Source of the DNA: Sphingomonadales bacterium UBA6171
GTDB lineage: Bacteria > Pseudomonadota > Alphaproteobacteria > Sphingomonadales > Sphingomonadaceae
Reading direction: 5' to 3'
Assembly (NCBI GenBank): GCA_002422985.1
Contig: DITZ01000090.1
Coordinates: 8,074-27,002, forward strand
DNA: 18,929 bases
Shown here: in pieces, positions 1 through 7,478 of the stretch
Position numbering within the stretch: position 1 is the stretch's first letter
Layout: the number at the start of each line of letters is the position of its first letter
Translations under genes and position numbers: made by a program
Notes under the pieces: model-generated
Told to the model about the DNA's origin: nothing
Databases searched by the model: none
What the model saw: only the letters and a program-made list of their open reading frames with translations

Positions 1-138
1 CACCCGCTGGGCGCCACCGGGGCCATGATTTTGGGCACGGCGCTGGATGAACTGGAGCGGACGGGCAAACAGACCGCGCTGGTGACGCTGTGTGTGGGTG
101 CCGGGATGGGGACGGCGACGGTGATCGAGCGGGTTTGA
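1..138 (+). CDS. Thiolase (acetyl-CoA C-acyltransferase), C-terminal end only
   Basis: The gene enters from the left edge in frame 1 and stops at TGA 136-138, so only the last 45 codons are visible. They carry the two motifs that close the thiolase active site: the histidine in HPLGATGA, and near the C-terminus the cysteine in CVGAGMG, the counterpart of the conserved CxGxGxG motif. Thiolases catalyse the last step of beta-oxidation, splitting 3-ketoacyl-CoA to acetyl-CoA and a shortened acyl-CoA. The next gene encodes the preceding two steps, which supports a FadA-type role over a purely biosynthetic acetoacetyl-CoA thiolase. The N-terminal half and start are outside the window, so the subfamily cannot be decided. 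Confidence 0.9.
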   Translation, partial: HPLGATGAMILGTALDELERTGKQTALVTLCVGAGMGTATVIERV

Positions 139-144
139 GGGACG

Positions 145-169
145 CCTGCCCCCCCCTTTTGGGGGCGGG
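145..169 (+). terminator. GC-rich hairpin after the thiolase gene, possible weak terminator
   Basis: Arms at 145-153 and 161-169 (CCTGCCCCC against GGGGGCGGG) pair over nine positions with one G-U, leaving a seven-base loop. The stem starts seven bases after the thiolase stop. No U-run follows directly (the next T6 is near 200), so it may be a partial attenuator or an RNA 3'-end stabiliser between the two genes. Confidence 0.35.
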
Positions 170-225
170 TCTCCATTCCTGAGCATTGTTCGATGTTGTT
201 TTTTGCCGATGGCCCCCACCCCCGG

Positions 226-247
226 CCCCTCCCCTCAAGGGGAGGGG
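226..247. repeat. Perfect C/T-G/A palindrome between thiolase and fadJ
   Basis: Ten-base arms (CCCCTCCCCT at 226-235 and its exact complement at 238-247) flank a two-base centre. Upstream bases 211-225 are also C-rich. The element lies 20 bases before the fadJ start and is longer and cleaner than a chance hairpin. From memory, palindromes of this composition recur in intergenic regions of sphingomonad genomes, which would make it a dispersed repeat family; that cannot be confirmed from one window. As RNA it would fold just upstream of the fadJ ribosome-binding site. Confidence 0.6.
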
Positions 248-267
248 GAATTTGATTGGAGATTATC

Positions 268-2442
268 ATGACCGAACTTACTATTCGCCAGGACCTTGAT
301 GCTGATGGCATTCTGCTGCTGACCATCGACCTGCCGGGCGCTTCGATGAATGTGATCAACGCGGCGCTGACGCGTGATCTGGCGGCGGCGATTGCGCGCA
401 TCAAGAGCGACGAGGCAGTGAAGGGCGCGGTGATTACCAGCGGCAAGGCTTCAGGCTTTGTGGCAGGCGCCGACCTTAAGGGCATGGATTTCAAGGGAAG
501 CGGTGCGCCTTCGGGCAAATCGCGCATGGCTGCCCTGCTGGATGGGGTGTGGGAATTGAACGGGCTTTTCCGGCAGCTGGAGACGGTGGGGAAGCCGGTG
601 GCGGCGGCGATCAATGGCCTGGCGCTGGGTGGCGGGCTGGAGCTGGCTCTGGCCTGTCATTATCGCGTGGTGGCGGATCATCCGAAGCTGGTGCTGGGGC
701 TGCCCGAAGTGCTGGTGGGGCTGTTTCCGGGCGCGGGCGGCACACAGCGGCTGCCGCGTCTGATGGGGGTGCAGCCCGCGCTGATGTTCCTGTTGCAGGG
801 CAAGTCTATGTCGCCGGCCGAAGCGCAGGGCATGGGCGTGGTGCATGAGGTGGTGCCGATGGCCGATGTGGTGGCGCGCGCCATTGCCTGGGTGAAGGCG
901 AACCCGACCAAATATGTGCAGCCATGGGACGAGAAGGGCTTCAAATTCCCCGGTGGCGTGGGCGCGACCAATCCGAATTTTGTGCAGACCTTCATCGGCG
1001 GCAATGCGATGGCGCATAAGCAATCCCATGGGAATATGAACCAGATCAAAGCGATATTGAGCGTGGTTTATGAGGGGTCTCAGCTTCCTATGGATACGGC
1101 GCTGCGACTGGAGAGTAAATATTTCGCGCGGGTTGTGGCCGATCCGCAGGCGGGGAACATGATTCGCAGCCTGTTTGTTTCGAAGCAGGCGGCGGAGAAG
1201 GGCGCGCGGCGGCCGAAGAATGTGCCGCCTTCGCCCACGAAGAAGCTGGGGATGCTGGGTGCGGGCCTGATGGGCGCGGGCATCGCCATGGTGTCGGCGC
1301 AGGCCGGCATCATGGTGGTGCTGCTGGATCGCGATCTGGCGGCGGCGGAAAAGGGCAAGGCCTATACCGAGGAGCGGCTGAAGAAGCGGCGGACCGACCC
1401 GGCGAAGATGGCGGAGATTCTGGGGCGCATCCATGCGACCGACAATTATGCCGATCTGGCGGGCTGTGATCTGATTATCGAGGCGGTGTTCGAGTCGCGC
1501 GAGATCAAGGCGGATGTGACGAAAAAGACCGAAGCGGTGGTTGGCGCGGATGTGATTTTCGGGTCCAACACCTCGACGCTGCCGATAACCGGGCTGGCGG
1601 AAGCCTGGAGCAAGCAGGCGAATTTCATCGGCATCCATTTCTTCTCTCCGGTGGAGAAGATGCCGCTGGTGGAGATTATCGTTGGCAAGAACAGCGGTCC
1701 GGAAGCCATTGCAAAGGCGCTGGATTATGTGGCGCAAATCCGCAAGACGCCGATTGTGGTGAACGACAGCCGGGGATTTTACACCAGCCGCTGCTTTGGC
1801 ACATTCGTGCAGGAGGGGCTGAGCCTGCTGGGCGAGGGCGTGACGCCGGCGCTGATCGAGAATGTGGCCAAGCAGATGGGGATGCCGGTCGGGCCGCTGG
1901 CGGTGAACGACGAGGTTGGGCTGGACCTGTCTTACAAGGTGGCGCAGCAGACCAGGGCGGACCTGGGCGACGCTTATCAGGCCGGGCCGGGCGAGGCGGT
2001 TATCGAGCAGATGATGGCGCTGGGCCGGCATGGGCGGAAGAATGGCAAGGGCTTTTATGCCTATCCCGAAGATGGCGCGCCCAAGCATCTGTGGCCGGAG
2101 CTTTCGGCGCATTTCCCGGTGAGCGCGACGCAGCCGACGCCGGCGGAGGTGCGGGAGCGGCTGCTCTATCGCCAACTGGTGGAGACGGCGCGCTGCTTTG
2201 CCGAAGGGGTGCTGGAGACGCCGGAAGATGGCGATCTGGGCGCGATCTTTGGCTGGGGCTTCATGCCGCAATCGGGCGGGCCGTTCGCGACCATGGATAC
2301 GCTGGGCCTCGCCAATGTGGTGGCGACGCTGGACCGGCTGGCGCAGCAGCATGGCAGCCGCTTTGCGCCGCCGCAGCAGCTGCGCGACATGGCGGCCAGG
2401 GCCGAGACTTTCTATGGCAATGCCGCCAGCAAGGCGGCCTGA
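268..2442 (+). CDS. fadJ: Fatty-acid oxidation complex alpha subunit (enoyl-CoA hydratase / 3-hydroxyacyl-CoA dehydrogenase)
   Basis: A 724-residue bifunctional enzyme that hydrates trans-2-enoyl-CoA and then oxidises L-3-hydroxyacyl-CoA with NAD+ in the cytoplasm; length is normal for FadB/FadJ. Residues about 1-200 are a crotonase domain with both catalytic glutamates, E125 (GGGLE) and E147 (GLPE). Residues about 325-500 are the NAD-binding dehydrogenase domain with GAGLMG at 331-336 and catalytic H457 in GIHFFSP. C-terminal dehydrogenase helices follow. ATG 268 is chosen because GGAG at 258-261 sits six bases upstream; a TTG at 256 is in frame but would overlap that site. It follows the thiolase gene by 129 bases and probably shares its operon. 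FadB and FadJ cannot be told apart with certainty here. The last nine codons are tandemly duplicated past the stop. Confidence 0.95.
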   Translation: MTELTIRQDLDADGILLLTIDLPGASMNVINAALTRDLAAAIARIKSDEAVKGAVITSGKASGFVAGADLKGMDFKGSGAPSGKSRMAALLDGVWELNGLFRQLETVGKPVAAAINGLALGGGLELALACHYRVVADHPKLVLGLPEVLVGLFPGAGGTQRLPRLMGVQPALMFLLQGKSMSPAEAQGMGVVHEVVPMADVVARAIAWVKANPTKYVQPWDEKGFKFPGGVGATNPNFVQTFIGGNAMAHKQSHGNMNQIKAILSVVYEGSQLPMDTALRLESKYFARVVADPQAGNMIRSLFVSKQAAEKGARRPKNVPPSPTKKLGMLGAGLMGAGIAMVSAQAGIMVVLLDRDLAAAEKGKAYTEERLKKRRTDPAKMAEILGRIHATDNYADLAGCDLIIEAVFESREIKADVTKKTEAVVGADVIFGSNTSTLPITGLAEAWSKQANFIGIHFFSPVEKMPLVEIIVGKNSGPEAIAKALDYVAQIRKTPIVVNDSRGFYTSRCFGTFVQEGLSLLGEGVTPALIENVAKQMGMPVGPLAVNDEVGLDLSYKVAQQTRADLGDAYQAGPGEAVIEQMMALGRHGRKNGKGFYAYPEDGAPKHLWPELSAHFPVSATQPTPAEVRERLLYRQLVETARCFAEGVLETPEDGDLGAIFGWGFMPQSGGPFATMDTLGLANVVATLDRLAQQHGSRFAPPQQLRDMAARAETFYGNAASKAA

Positions 2443-2469
2443 GGCAATGCCGCCCGGAAAGCGGCCTGA
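2416..2469 (+). repeat. 27-bp imperfect tandem duplication across the fadJ stop codon
   Basis: Bases 2416-2442 are the last nine codons of fadJ including TGA. Bases 2443-2469 repeat them with three mismatches (24/27 identical), again ending in TGA and in the same frame. The first copy reads GNAASKAA-stop and the second GNAARKAA-stop. Direct head-to-tail copies of this length are typical of replication slippage or local duplication. Confidence 0.8.
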
Positions 2470-2483
2470 GCTGAGCCTTTGGA

Positions 2484-2506
2484 CCCCGCATTCTGATCTT
2501 GCGGGG
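2484..2506 (+). terminator. Hairpin downstream of fadJ, candidate terminator
   Basis: CCCCGCA at 2484-2490 pairs perfectly with TGCGGGG at 2500-2506 across a nine-base loop. It is the first strong hairpin after the fadJ stop and could end the beta-oxidation transcript. No U-tract follows, so intrinsic termination is uncertain. Confidence 0.4.
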
Positions 2507-2520
2507 GTTGGAGCGCCCTT

Positions 2521-2577
2521 CATGCCGGCCGGCATGGGGGTGTTTCCCGTATCGGCGTGCCTGCCGGGGTGGCAGGC
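2521..2577. other. 16-bp palindrome and adjacent hairpin upstream of lptD
   Basis: CATGCCGGCCGGCATG at 2521-2536 is a perfect 16-bp palindrome. A second stem follows, GCCTGCC at 2559-2565 against GGCAGGC at 2571-2577 with a five-base loop. Both lie in the 245-base gap before lptD, where a promoter for the envelope operon would be expected. The palindrome could be a protein-binding site or part of a leader structure. No clear -35/-10 pair was recognised. Confidence 0.4.
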
Positions 2578-2687
2578 GGCAGCGGCATTGGCGCGCCGAT
2601 GTTGAAACGGATTGGCTCGCCGGCGGGGTGAAGAAGTGCGGTGCGGGTCTTGCGTGGCGCGTCCGCTCCTGCCAACGGCTGGCCATC

Positions 2688-4901
2688 GTGACGCGTCCTT
2701 TCCGCTTTCTGTTTGCTGCCTCTGCGCTGGCTCTGGCCAATACTGCCGTCGCGCAGGTCGCCGATGTGGAGGCGGCGGTGGATGCCAGCGCGCCCAATGG
2801 CTTCATCGCCTTTGAATCCGATACGCTGAGCTATGACGAGGGGGCGGCGCTGGTGTCGGCCGAGGGCAATGTCCGGCTGTCGCGCGGGGAGCAGCGGCTG
2901 ACGGCGGACAAGGTGCTGTGGGACCGCACCACCAATATCGTGACGGCCGAGGGCAAGGTGCTGCTGCTGGATGGCGATGGCAACCGGGTGGTGGCGGACC
3001 GGGTGGAGCTGTCGGACGATCTGAAAGACGGCGCGATCGAGAATATGCTGCTGGTGCTGGCCGACGGGGCGCGCATGGCCGCGGTTTCCGGCCGGCGCGA
3101 GGATGGGAAAACCACCATGGACCGCGCGGCTTACAGCCCCTGCGCGGTGACCGACAGCGAGACCGGCTGCCCGCAGGAGCCGGTGTGGGCGCTACAGGCG
3201 GTGCGGGTTGTGCATGATCCGGCGCGCGGCCGCATCTTCTATCACAATGCCCGGCTGGAATTTTTCGGCGTGCCGCTGGTGGCGCTGCCCAGACTTTCCC
3301 ACCCGGACAGCTTTGACAAGAATCAGTCCGGGCTGTTGTCTCCTGACATCCGCACCTCGCGCGAGCTGGGCGTGGAGGTGACGCTGCCCTATTATTGGGC
3401 GATCGGACCGGACCGCGACCTGACCGCCGGATTGTCGCTGTTCACCGCGGCGCCGCCGCTCCTCAGCCTGCAATATCGCCAGCTGTTTGCCGGCGGGCCG
3501 ATCTCGCTTGGCGGCAAGCTCACCTATGCCCAGGGGCAGACGGTGGATGTGACCACGGGTGACATCGTGCGCTCGCCCGCCCGGCTGCGCGGCTATGTGG
3601 ATGTGCAGGGGCAGCTGGTGCATGGCAAAGGCTGGCGGTCCAGCTTCTCCTCGCGCCTGACCAACGACGATAATTTCCTTGGCCGCTATCAGGTGAGTCT
3701 GGATACGCGGCTGCGCTCCACCTATGCGCTGGAGCAGTTCCGCGCGGATCGCTATTTCTCCATCGCCGGCTGGGCCTTTCAGGGGCTGCGGCAGGAGGAC
3801 AGTGGGGCAAAAACGCCGGTGGCGCTGCCGCTGATGGACCTGTGGTGGCGGCCGAAGCTGGATATGGCGGGCGGCGCACTGATGGTGCGGGCCAATTCGC
3901 TGGGGCTGTACCGGCAGGAGGGCCAGTCCATTGCGCGTGCGCTGGCATCCGTGCAGTGGGACCGGCTATTTTATACACCGCTGGGCCAGCGGGTGACGCT
4001 GACGGCGCTGCTGCGCGGCGATCTTTATAACAGCCGCGACGGGGCGTTGGCGGATGATCCGCTCTATGCCGGGGCGGATGGCTGGCAGGGGCGGATAATT
4101 CCGCTGGCGGCCGTGGATGTGGACTGGCCGATGGCCGGGCCGCTGCTGGGCGGTGTGCAGACGCTGTCGCCGCGCGTGCAGCTGGTGGCTTCCTCTGCCA
4201 CCAGCAATGTGGGCATTCCCAACGAGGATTCGCGCGCCATTGATCTGGAGGATGGCAATCTGTTCGCGCTCAACCGCTTTCCGGGGCAGGACCGGTGGGA
4301 GGGTGGCGCGCGGGTAACCTATGGCCTTGACTGGCGCTGGCGCGGCAGGGGCATCGCGGCCGCCGCGCAGGTGGGGCAAAGCTATCGGCTGGACGACCAG
4401 TCCGACCTGTTTCCCGATGGCACCGGCCTGTCGCAGCGGGTTTCCGATGTGGTGGGGCGGCTGAATGTGCAGCTGGGCCGCTTTGTGGAGGTGACGCAGC
4501 GGGTGCGGCTGGACAAGGATAGTCTGGCCATCCGGCGCAACGAGACCGACCTGTCGCTGGGCAGCCGGCGCACCTTTCTGTCGCTGGGCTATCTGCGCTT
4601 CAACCGCAATATCGCGCTGGAAGATCTGGTGGACCATGAGGAAGTGCGGGCCGGCGCGCGGGTGGCGCTGGGGCGCTATTGGTCTGTTTTTGGCACGGCG
4701 GTGGTGGATCTGACCTCGCGCGGGGAAAATGCGTTGACCACCAATGATGGCTGGCAGCCGATCCGGCACCGGCTGGGTGTGCGATACAATGACGAATGTT
4801 TTGACATCGGCTTTACCTGGAAGCGCAACCATGTGGACAATCCCAATGCCAGGCGCGGCAATACGTTCATCTTTACTTTGGCGCTGAAAAATCTTGGCTG
4901 A
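2688..4901 (+). CDS. lptD: LPS-assembly outer-membrane protein LptD
   Basis: The 737-residue outer-membrane translocon subunit that inserts lipopolysaccharide, or an equivalent glycolipid, into the outer leaflet with LptE. Translation from GTG 2688 gives a signal peptide (cleavage after AVA, residues 20-22), an OstA/LptA-like beta-jellyroll at about 40-150, the LptD domain region from about 180, and a barrel ending in FIFTLALKNLG. The open frame continues upstream to 2499 and another GTG lies at 2628, but those codons are low-complexity and precede the signal peptide, so 2688 is preferred despite no strong Shine-Dalgarno. Only three cysteines are seen: C152, C161 and C704. E. coli LptD has four and forms two interdomain disulfides, so at most one such bond is possible here. 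First gene of the surA-pdxA-rsmA-lptFG run. Confidence 0.93.
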   Translation: MTRPFRFLFAASALALANTAVAQVADVEAAVDASAPNGFIAFESDTLSYDEGAALVSAEGNVRLSRGEQRLTADKVLWDRTTNIVTAEGKVLLLDGDGNRVVADRVELSDDLKDGAIENMLLVLADGARMAAVSGRREDGKTTMDRAAYSPCAVTDSETGCPQEPVWALQAVRVVHDPARGRIFYHNARLEFFGVPLVALPRLSHPDSFDKNQSGLLSPDIRTSRELGVEVTLPYYWAIGPDRDLTAGLSLFTAAPPLLSLQYRQLFAGGPISLGGKLTYAQGQTVDVTTGDIVRSPARLRGYVDVQGQLVHGKGWRSSFSSRLTNDDNFLGRYQVSLDTRLRSTYALEQFRADRYFSIAGWAFQGLRQEDSGAKTPVALPLMDLWWRPKLDMAGGALMVRANSLGLYRQEGQSIARALASVQWDRLFYTPLGQRVTLTALLRGDLYNSRDGALADDPLYAGADGWQGRIIPLAAVDVDWPMAGPLLGGVQTLSPRVQLVASSATSNVGIPNEDSRAIDLEDGNLFALNRFPGQDRWEGGARVTYGLDWRWRGRGIAAAAQVGQSYRLDDQSDLFPDGTGLSQRVSDVVGRLNVQLGRFVEVTQRVRLDKDSLAIRRNETDLSLGSRRTFLSLGYLRFNRNIALEDLVDHEEVRAGARVALGRYWSVFGTAVVDLTSRGENALTTNDGWQPIRHRLGVRYNDECFDIGFTWKRNHVDNPNARRGNTFIFTLALKNLG

Positions 4902-5009
4902 CAGGGTTTCAGCCGCTGTTCAGGCGGTGGTGTGCAGGGGGACGGTTGCATGAGACGCTATTTCGGCGCGATGCGTGCTGGCAGCCGGGCTGCGGCTGTG
5001 GCAGAAGCG

Positions 5010-5050
5010 GCGCGGAATTGGCCGCGCGGCTGCGGGCGGCTTTTCGCCGC
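5010..5050 (+). other. Two GC-rich hairpins in the surA leader
   Basis: GCGCGG at 5010-5015 pairs with CCGCGC at 5022-5027 (loop AATTGG). GCGGC at 5036-5040 pairs with GCCGC at 5046-5050 (loop TTTTC). They lie in the 168-base gap between lptD and surA and end 19 bases before the chosen surA start. They may shape translation or partial termination between the two genes. No U-run follows the second stem. Confidence 0.35.
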
Positions 5051-5069
5051 TGACTATTTGGGGACGGGA

Positions 5070-6416
5070 ATGACGTTGGGTGTGAAGAAGATTTCGGCCT
5101 TGGCGGGGCTTTCTGCCCTGCTGTTGGCAGGGCCGCTGTCGGCGCAACAGGGCGCGTCGCTGGGCGGGCGTCCGGGCCGCAGCGTGCTGGATATGCCGGA
5201 TGTGAAGATGCTGGGCACGGTGGACCCCAATGTCCGCAAGGCGACCGCGCTGGTGAATGGCGACATCATCACCGACACCGATGTGGACCATCGGCTGGGG
5301 CTGGTGATGATCGCCAATCAGCAGCAGATTTCCGAAGAAGAGCGGCAGGTGCTGCGCTTGCAGGTGCTGCGCAACCTGATTGATGAGATGCTGCAAATAC
5401 AGGAAGCGGCGCAGCATGACGTGTCGGTGACGGACGCGGAACTGAACGCCGCCTATGCCCGTGTGGCGCAGAATTTCCGCATGGACCAGAAGGCGTTTGA
5501 AGCCCTGCTGCGCAAGGGCGGTTCGTCGCCGGCCTCCATCCGGCAGCAGATCCGCGGCGAACTGGCCTGGAGCCGGCTGCTGCGCAAGCGGGTGGAGCCG
5601 TTCATCAATGTGGGCGACGATGAAGTGGCGGTGCTGATCAAGCGGCTGGAGGAATCCAAGGGCAAGGAAGAGTATCGCGTTGGCGAGATTTTCCTGTCGG
5701 CAACGCCGGAAACCCAGGCGCGGGTGCTGGCGGACGCGCGGCGCATCGTGGAGCAGGTGCGGCAGGGCGCCAGCTTTGTGGCCTATGCCCGGCAGTTTTC
5801 CGAAGCCTCGACCGCCGCGCTTGGTGGCGACCTGGGCTGGGTGCGCGCCGAGCAATTGTCCCCGGCTTTGCAGGGGCTGGTGGGGACGATGGAGCGCGGC
5901 TCTGTGTCTGATCCGGTGCCGGTGCCCGGCGGCGTGTCGGTCATCGCGCTGGTGGAAAAGCGCCAGGTGTTGTCGGCCGATCCGGCCAATGCCATTTTGA
6001 GCCTGAAGCAGCTGACCATTCCGCTGCCCGCGGATATCAGCGAGGCGGAAGCGCGCAAGCTGGCGGCCAATGTGCAGCAGCGCACGCAGGCGATGGGTGG
6101 CTGCGGCCGGGCGGATGCCGTGGCCAAGGAAATCGGCGCGGACATTGTGTCCAACGACAGTCTGCGGTTGGGCGATCTGCCGGGCCCTTTGCAGCAGATC
6201 CTGCGGACACTGCCGGTGGGTGGTGCCACGCCGCCGTTCGGATCGGCGCAGGATGGCTTGCGCGTGCTGGTGCTGTGCGGGCGGGACGACCCGCAGAATG
6301 CCGGGATGCCGAGCTTTGACGATGTGTATGGACAGATTAACGAGCAGCGCGTGAACAGCGCCGCGCGGCGATATCTGCGCGATCTGCGGCGCGACGCCGT
6401 TATCGAATATCGCTGA
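5070..6416 (+). CDS. surA: Periplasmic chaperone / peptidyl-prolyl isomerase SurA
   Basis: A 448-residue periplasmic chaperone that escorts unfolded outer-membrane barrels, LptD included. From ATG 5070 there is a signal peptide (hydrophobic core 9-22, cleavage near SAQ at 24-26). A SurA N-terminal helical domain with the typical ALVNGDIITDTDV opening spans about 58-185, and one parvulin-type rotamase domain about 200-300, with SEASTAALGGDLGWV inside. A C-terminal region, 300-448, contains a second divergent segment. The frame stays open upstream; ATG 4950 has a purine-rich GGGGGA before it and would add 40 residues, but these would push the signal peptide inward, so 5070 is preferred. It is followed three bases later by pdxA, implying coupled translation. 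Confidence 0.9.
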   Translation: MTLGVKKISALAGLSALLLAGPLSAQQGASLGGRPGRSVLDMPDVKMLGTVDPNVRKATALVNGDIITDTDVDHRLGLVMIANQQQISEEERQVLRLQVLRNLIDEMLQIQEAAQHDVSVTDAELNAAYARVAQNFRMDQKAFEALLRKGGSSPASIRQQIRGELAWSRLLRKRVEPFINVGDDEVAVLIKRLEESKGKEEYRVGEIFLSATPETQARVLADARRIVEQVRQGASFVAYARQFSEASTAALGGDLGWVRAEQLSPALQGLVGTMERGSVSDPVPVPGGVSVIALVEKRQVLSADPANAILSLKQLTIPLPADISEAEARKLAANVQQRTQAMGGCGRADAVAKEIGADIVSNDSLRLGDLPGPLQQILRTLPVGGATPPFGSAQDGLRVLVLCGRDDPQNAGMPSFDDVYGQINEQRVNSAARRYLRDLRRDAVIEYR

Positions 6417-6419
6417 GCC

Positions 6420-7472
6420 ATGCAGGCCGCCGCCACCCCGATACATGCCGCGCCGGACTGGCCGCAGGTGGCCCCGCTGGCGGTGTCGCTGGGGGATCCG
6501 GCGGGCATCGGGCCGGAGGTGCTTGCCAAGGCCTGGGCGGTGCGGGCGGCGCATCGGCTGCTGCCCTTCTTTGCCATTGGTGACCGGCGCAGCATCGAAG
6601 CGGTGTGGAACGGGCCGCTGGAGGTGATCCGGCATCCGGATGAAGCCGCCGCGGTTTTTGAACATGCGCTGCCGCTGATGCAGGTGGATGATGCGCACGA
6701 CAATGTGCCGGGCCAACCCAGTCTGGCGGGGGCACGGGCCGCGCTCGATTCGCTGGAAGTGGCGGTGGGGCTGGCGCGGTCTGGCACCTGTTCGGCCATG
6801 GTGACGGGGCCGGTTTCCAAGGCGCAGCTCTATGCCATCGGCTTTTCGCATCCGGGGCAGACGGAGTTTATCGCGGAACGCTGCGGCGTGATGGCGGGCA
6901 ATGTGGCGATGATGATGGTGGGGGCGGATCTGCGGACCGTGCCGGTGACCATCCATCAGCCATTGGCGCGGGTGGCCGATGTGCTGACGACGGCGCTGAT
7001 ATTGTCGCGGGCGCGCGCCTGTGTGCGCGGGCTGATCCGCGATTTCGGGATTGCAAAGCCGCGGCTTGCGGTGGCGGGGCTGAACCCGCACGCCGGGGAA
7101 GGCGGCGCGATGGGGCGCGAGGAGCAGGATGTGATCGCGCCGGCCATCGCCGAACTGCTGGCAGAGGGCGTGGAAGTGACGGGGCCGCATGCGCCGGACA
7201 CGATGTTCCATGCCGGCGCGCGGGCGCATTATGACGCGGCCATCTGCATGTATCATGATCAGGCGCTTATTCCGCTGAAAACACTGTATTTCGATACGGG
7301 CGTGAATGTGACGCTGGGCCTGCCCATCCTGCGCACCGCGCCGGATCATGGCACGGCCTTTGCGATTGCCGGGCGGGGCGAGGCCAATCCGCGCGCGATG
7401 ATTGCCGCGATTGCACTGGCCGGGGAATCGGCGCTGGCGCGGGCGGCGGCGCTGGCTTCCGGCGCGGCCTGA
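6420..7472 (+). CDS. pdxA: 4-hydroxythreonine-4-phosphate dehydrogenase
   Basis: A 350-residue enzyme of the DXP-dependent pyridoxal 5'-phosphate pathway; it oxidises 4-phosphohydroxy-L-threonine with NAD(P)+ to a product that PdxJ condenses with deoxyxylulose phosphate. GDPAGIGPE lies at 25-33 and VTGPVSK at 128-134. The three metal-binding histidines are recognisable as H179 (TIHQPL), H224 (LNPHAGEGG) and H279 (YHDQ), and VDHGT-like PDHGTA at 308-313 closes the family pattern. At the substrate-contact motif the sequence reads GQTEF (146-150), where E. coli has GHTEF. ATG 6420 begins three bases after the surA stop with no separate ribosome-binding site, as expected for coupling. Length is slightly above the E. 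coli enzyme because of a 20-residue N-terminal lead. Confidence 0.95.
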   Translation: MQAAATPIHAAPDWPQVAPLAVSLGDPAGIGPEVLAKAWAVRAAHRLLPFFAIGDRRSIEAVWNGPLEVIRHPDEAAAVFEHALPLMQVDDAHDNVPGQPSLAGARAALDSLEVAVGLARSGTCSAMVTGPVSKAQLYAIGFSHPGQTEFIAERCGVMAGNVAMMMVGADLRTVPVTIHQPLARVADVLTTALILSRARACVRGLIRDFGIAKPRLAVAGLNPHAGEGGAMGREEQDVIAPAIAELLAEGVEVTGPHAPDTMFHAGARAHYDAAICMYHDQALIPLKTLYFDTGVNVTLGLPILRTAPDHGTAFAIAGRGEANPRAMIAAIALAGESALARAAALASGAA

Positions 7473-7478
7473 CACTGG

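Noticed and set aside
451..2535. A 694-codon open frame on the - strand over fadJ.
   Set aside because: It is antisense to a gene with intact catalytic motifs and is rich in R, H, Q and P, as expected for the complement of GC-rich coding DNA. No domain is recognisable.
2499..2687. N-terminal extension of lptD by 63 codons.
   Set aside because: It lies before a good signal peptide, crosses palindromes and is not domain-like.
4920..7475. An 851-codon open frame on the - strand over surA and pdxA.
   Set aside because: Same composition effect: long, R/H/Q-rich, no motif, opposite to two recognisable genes.
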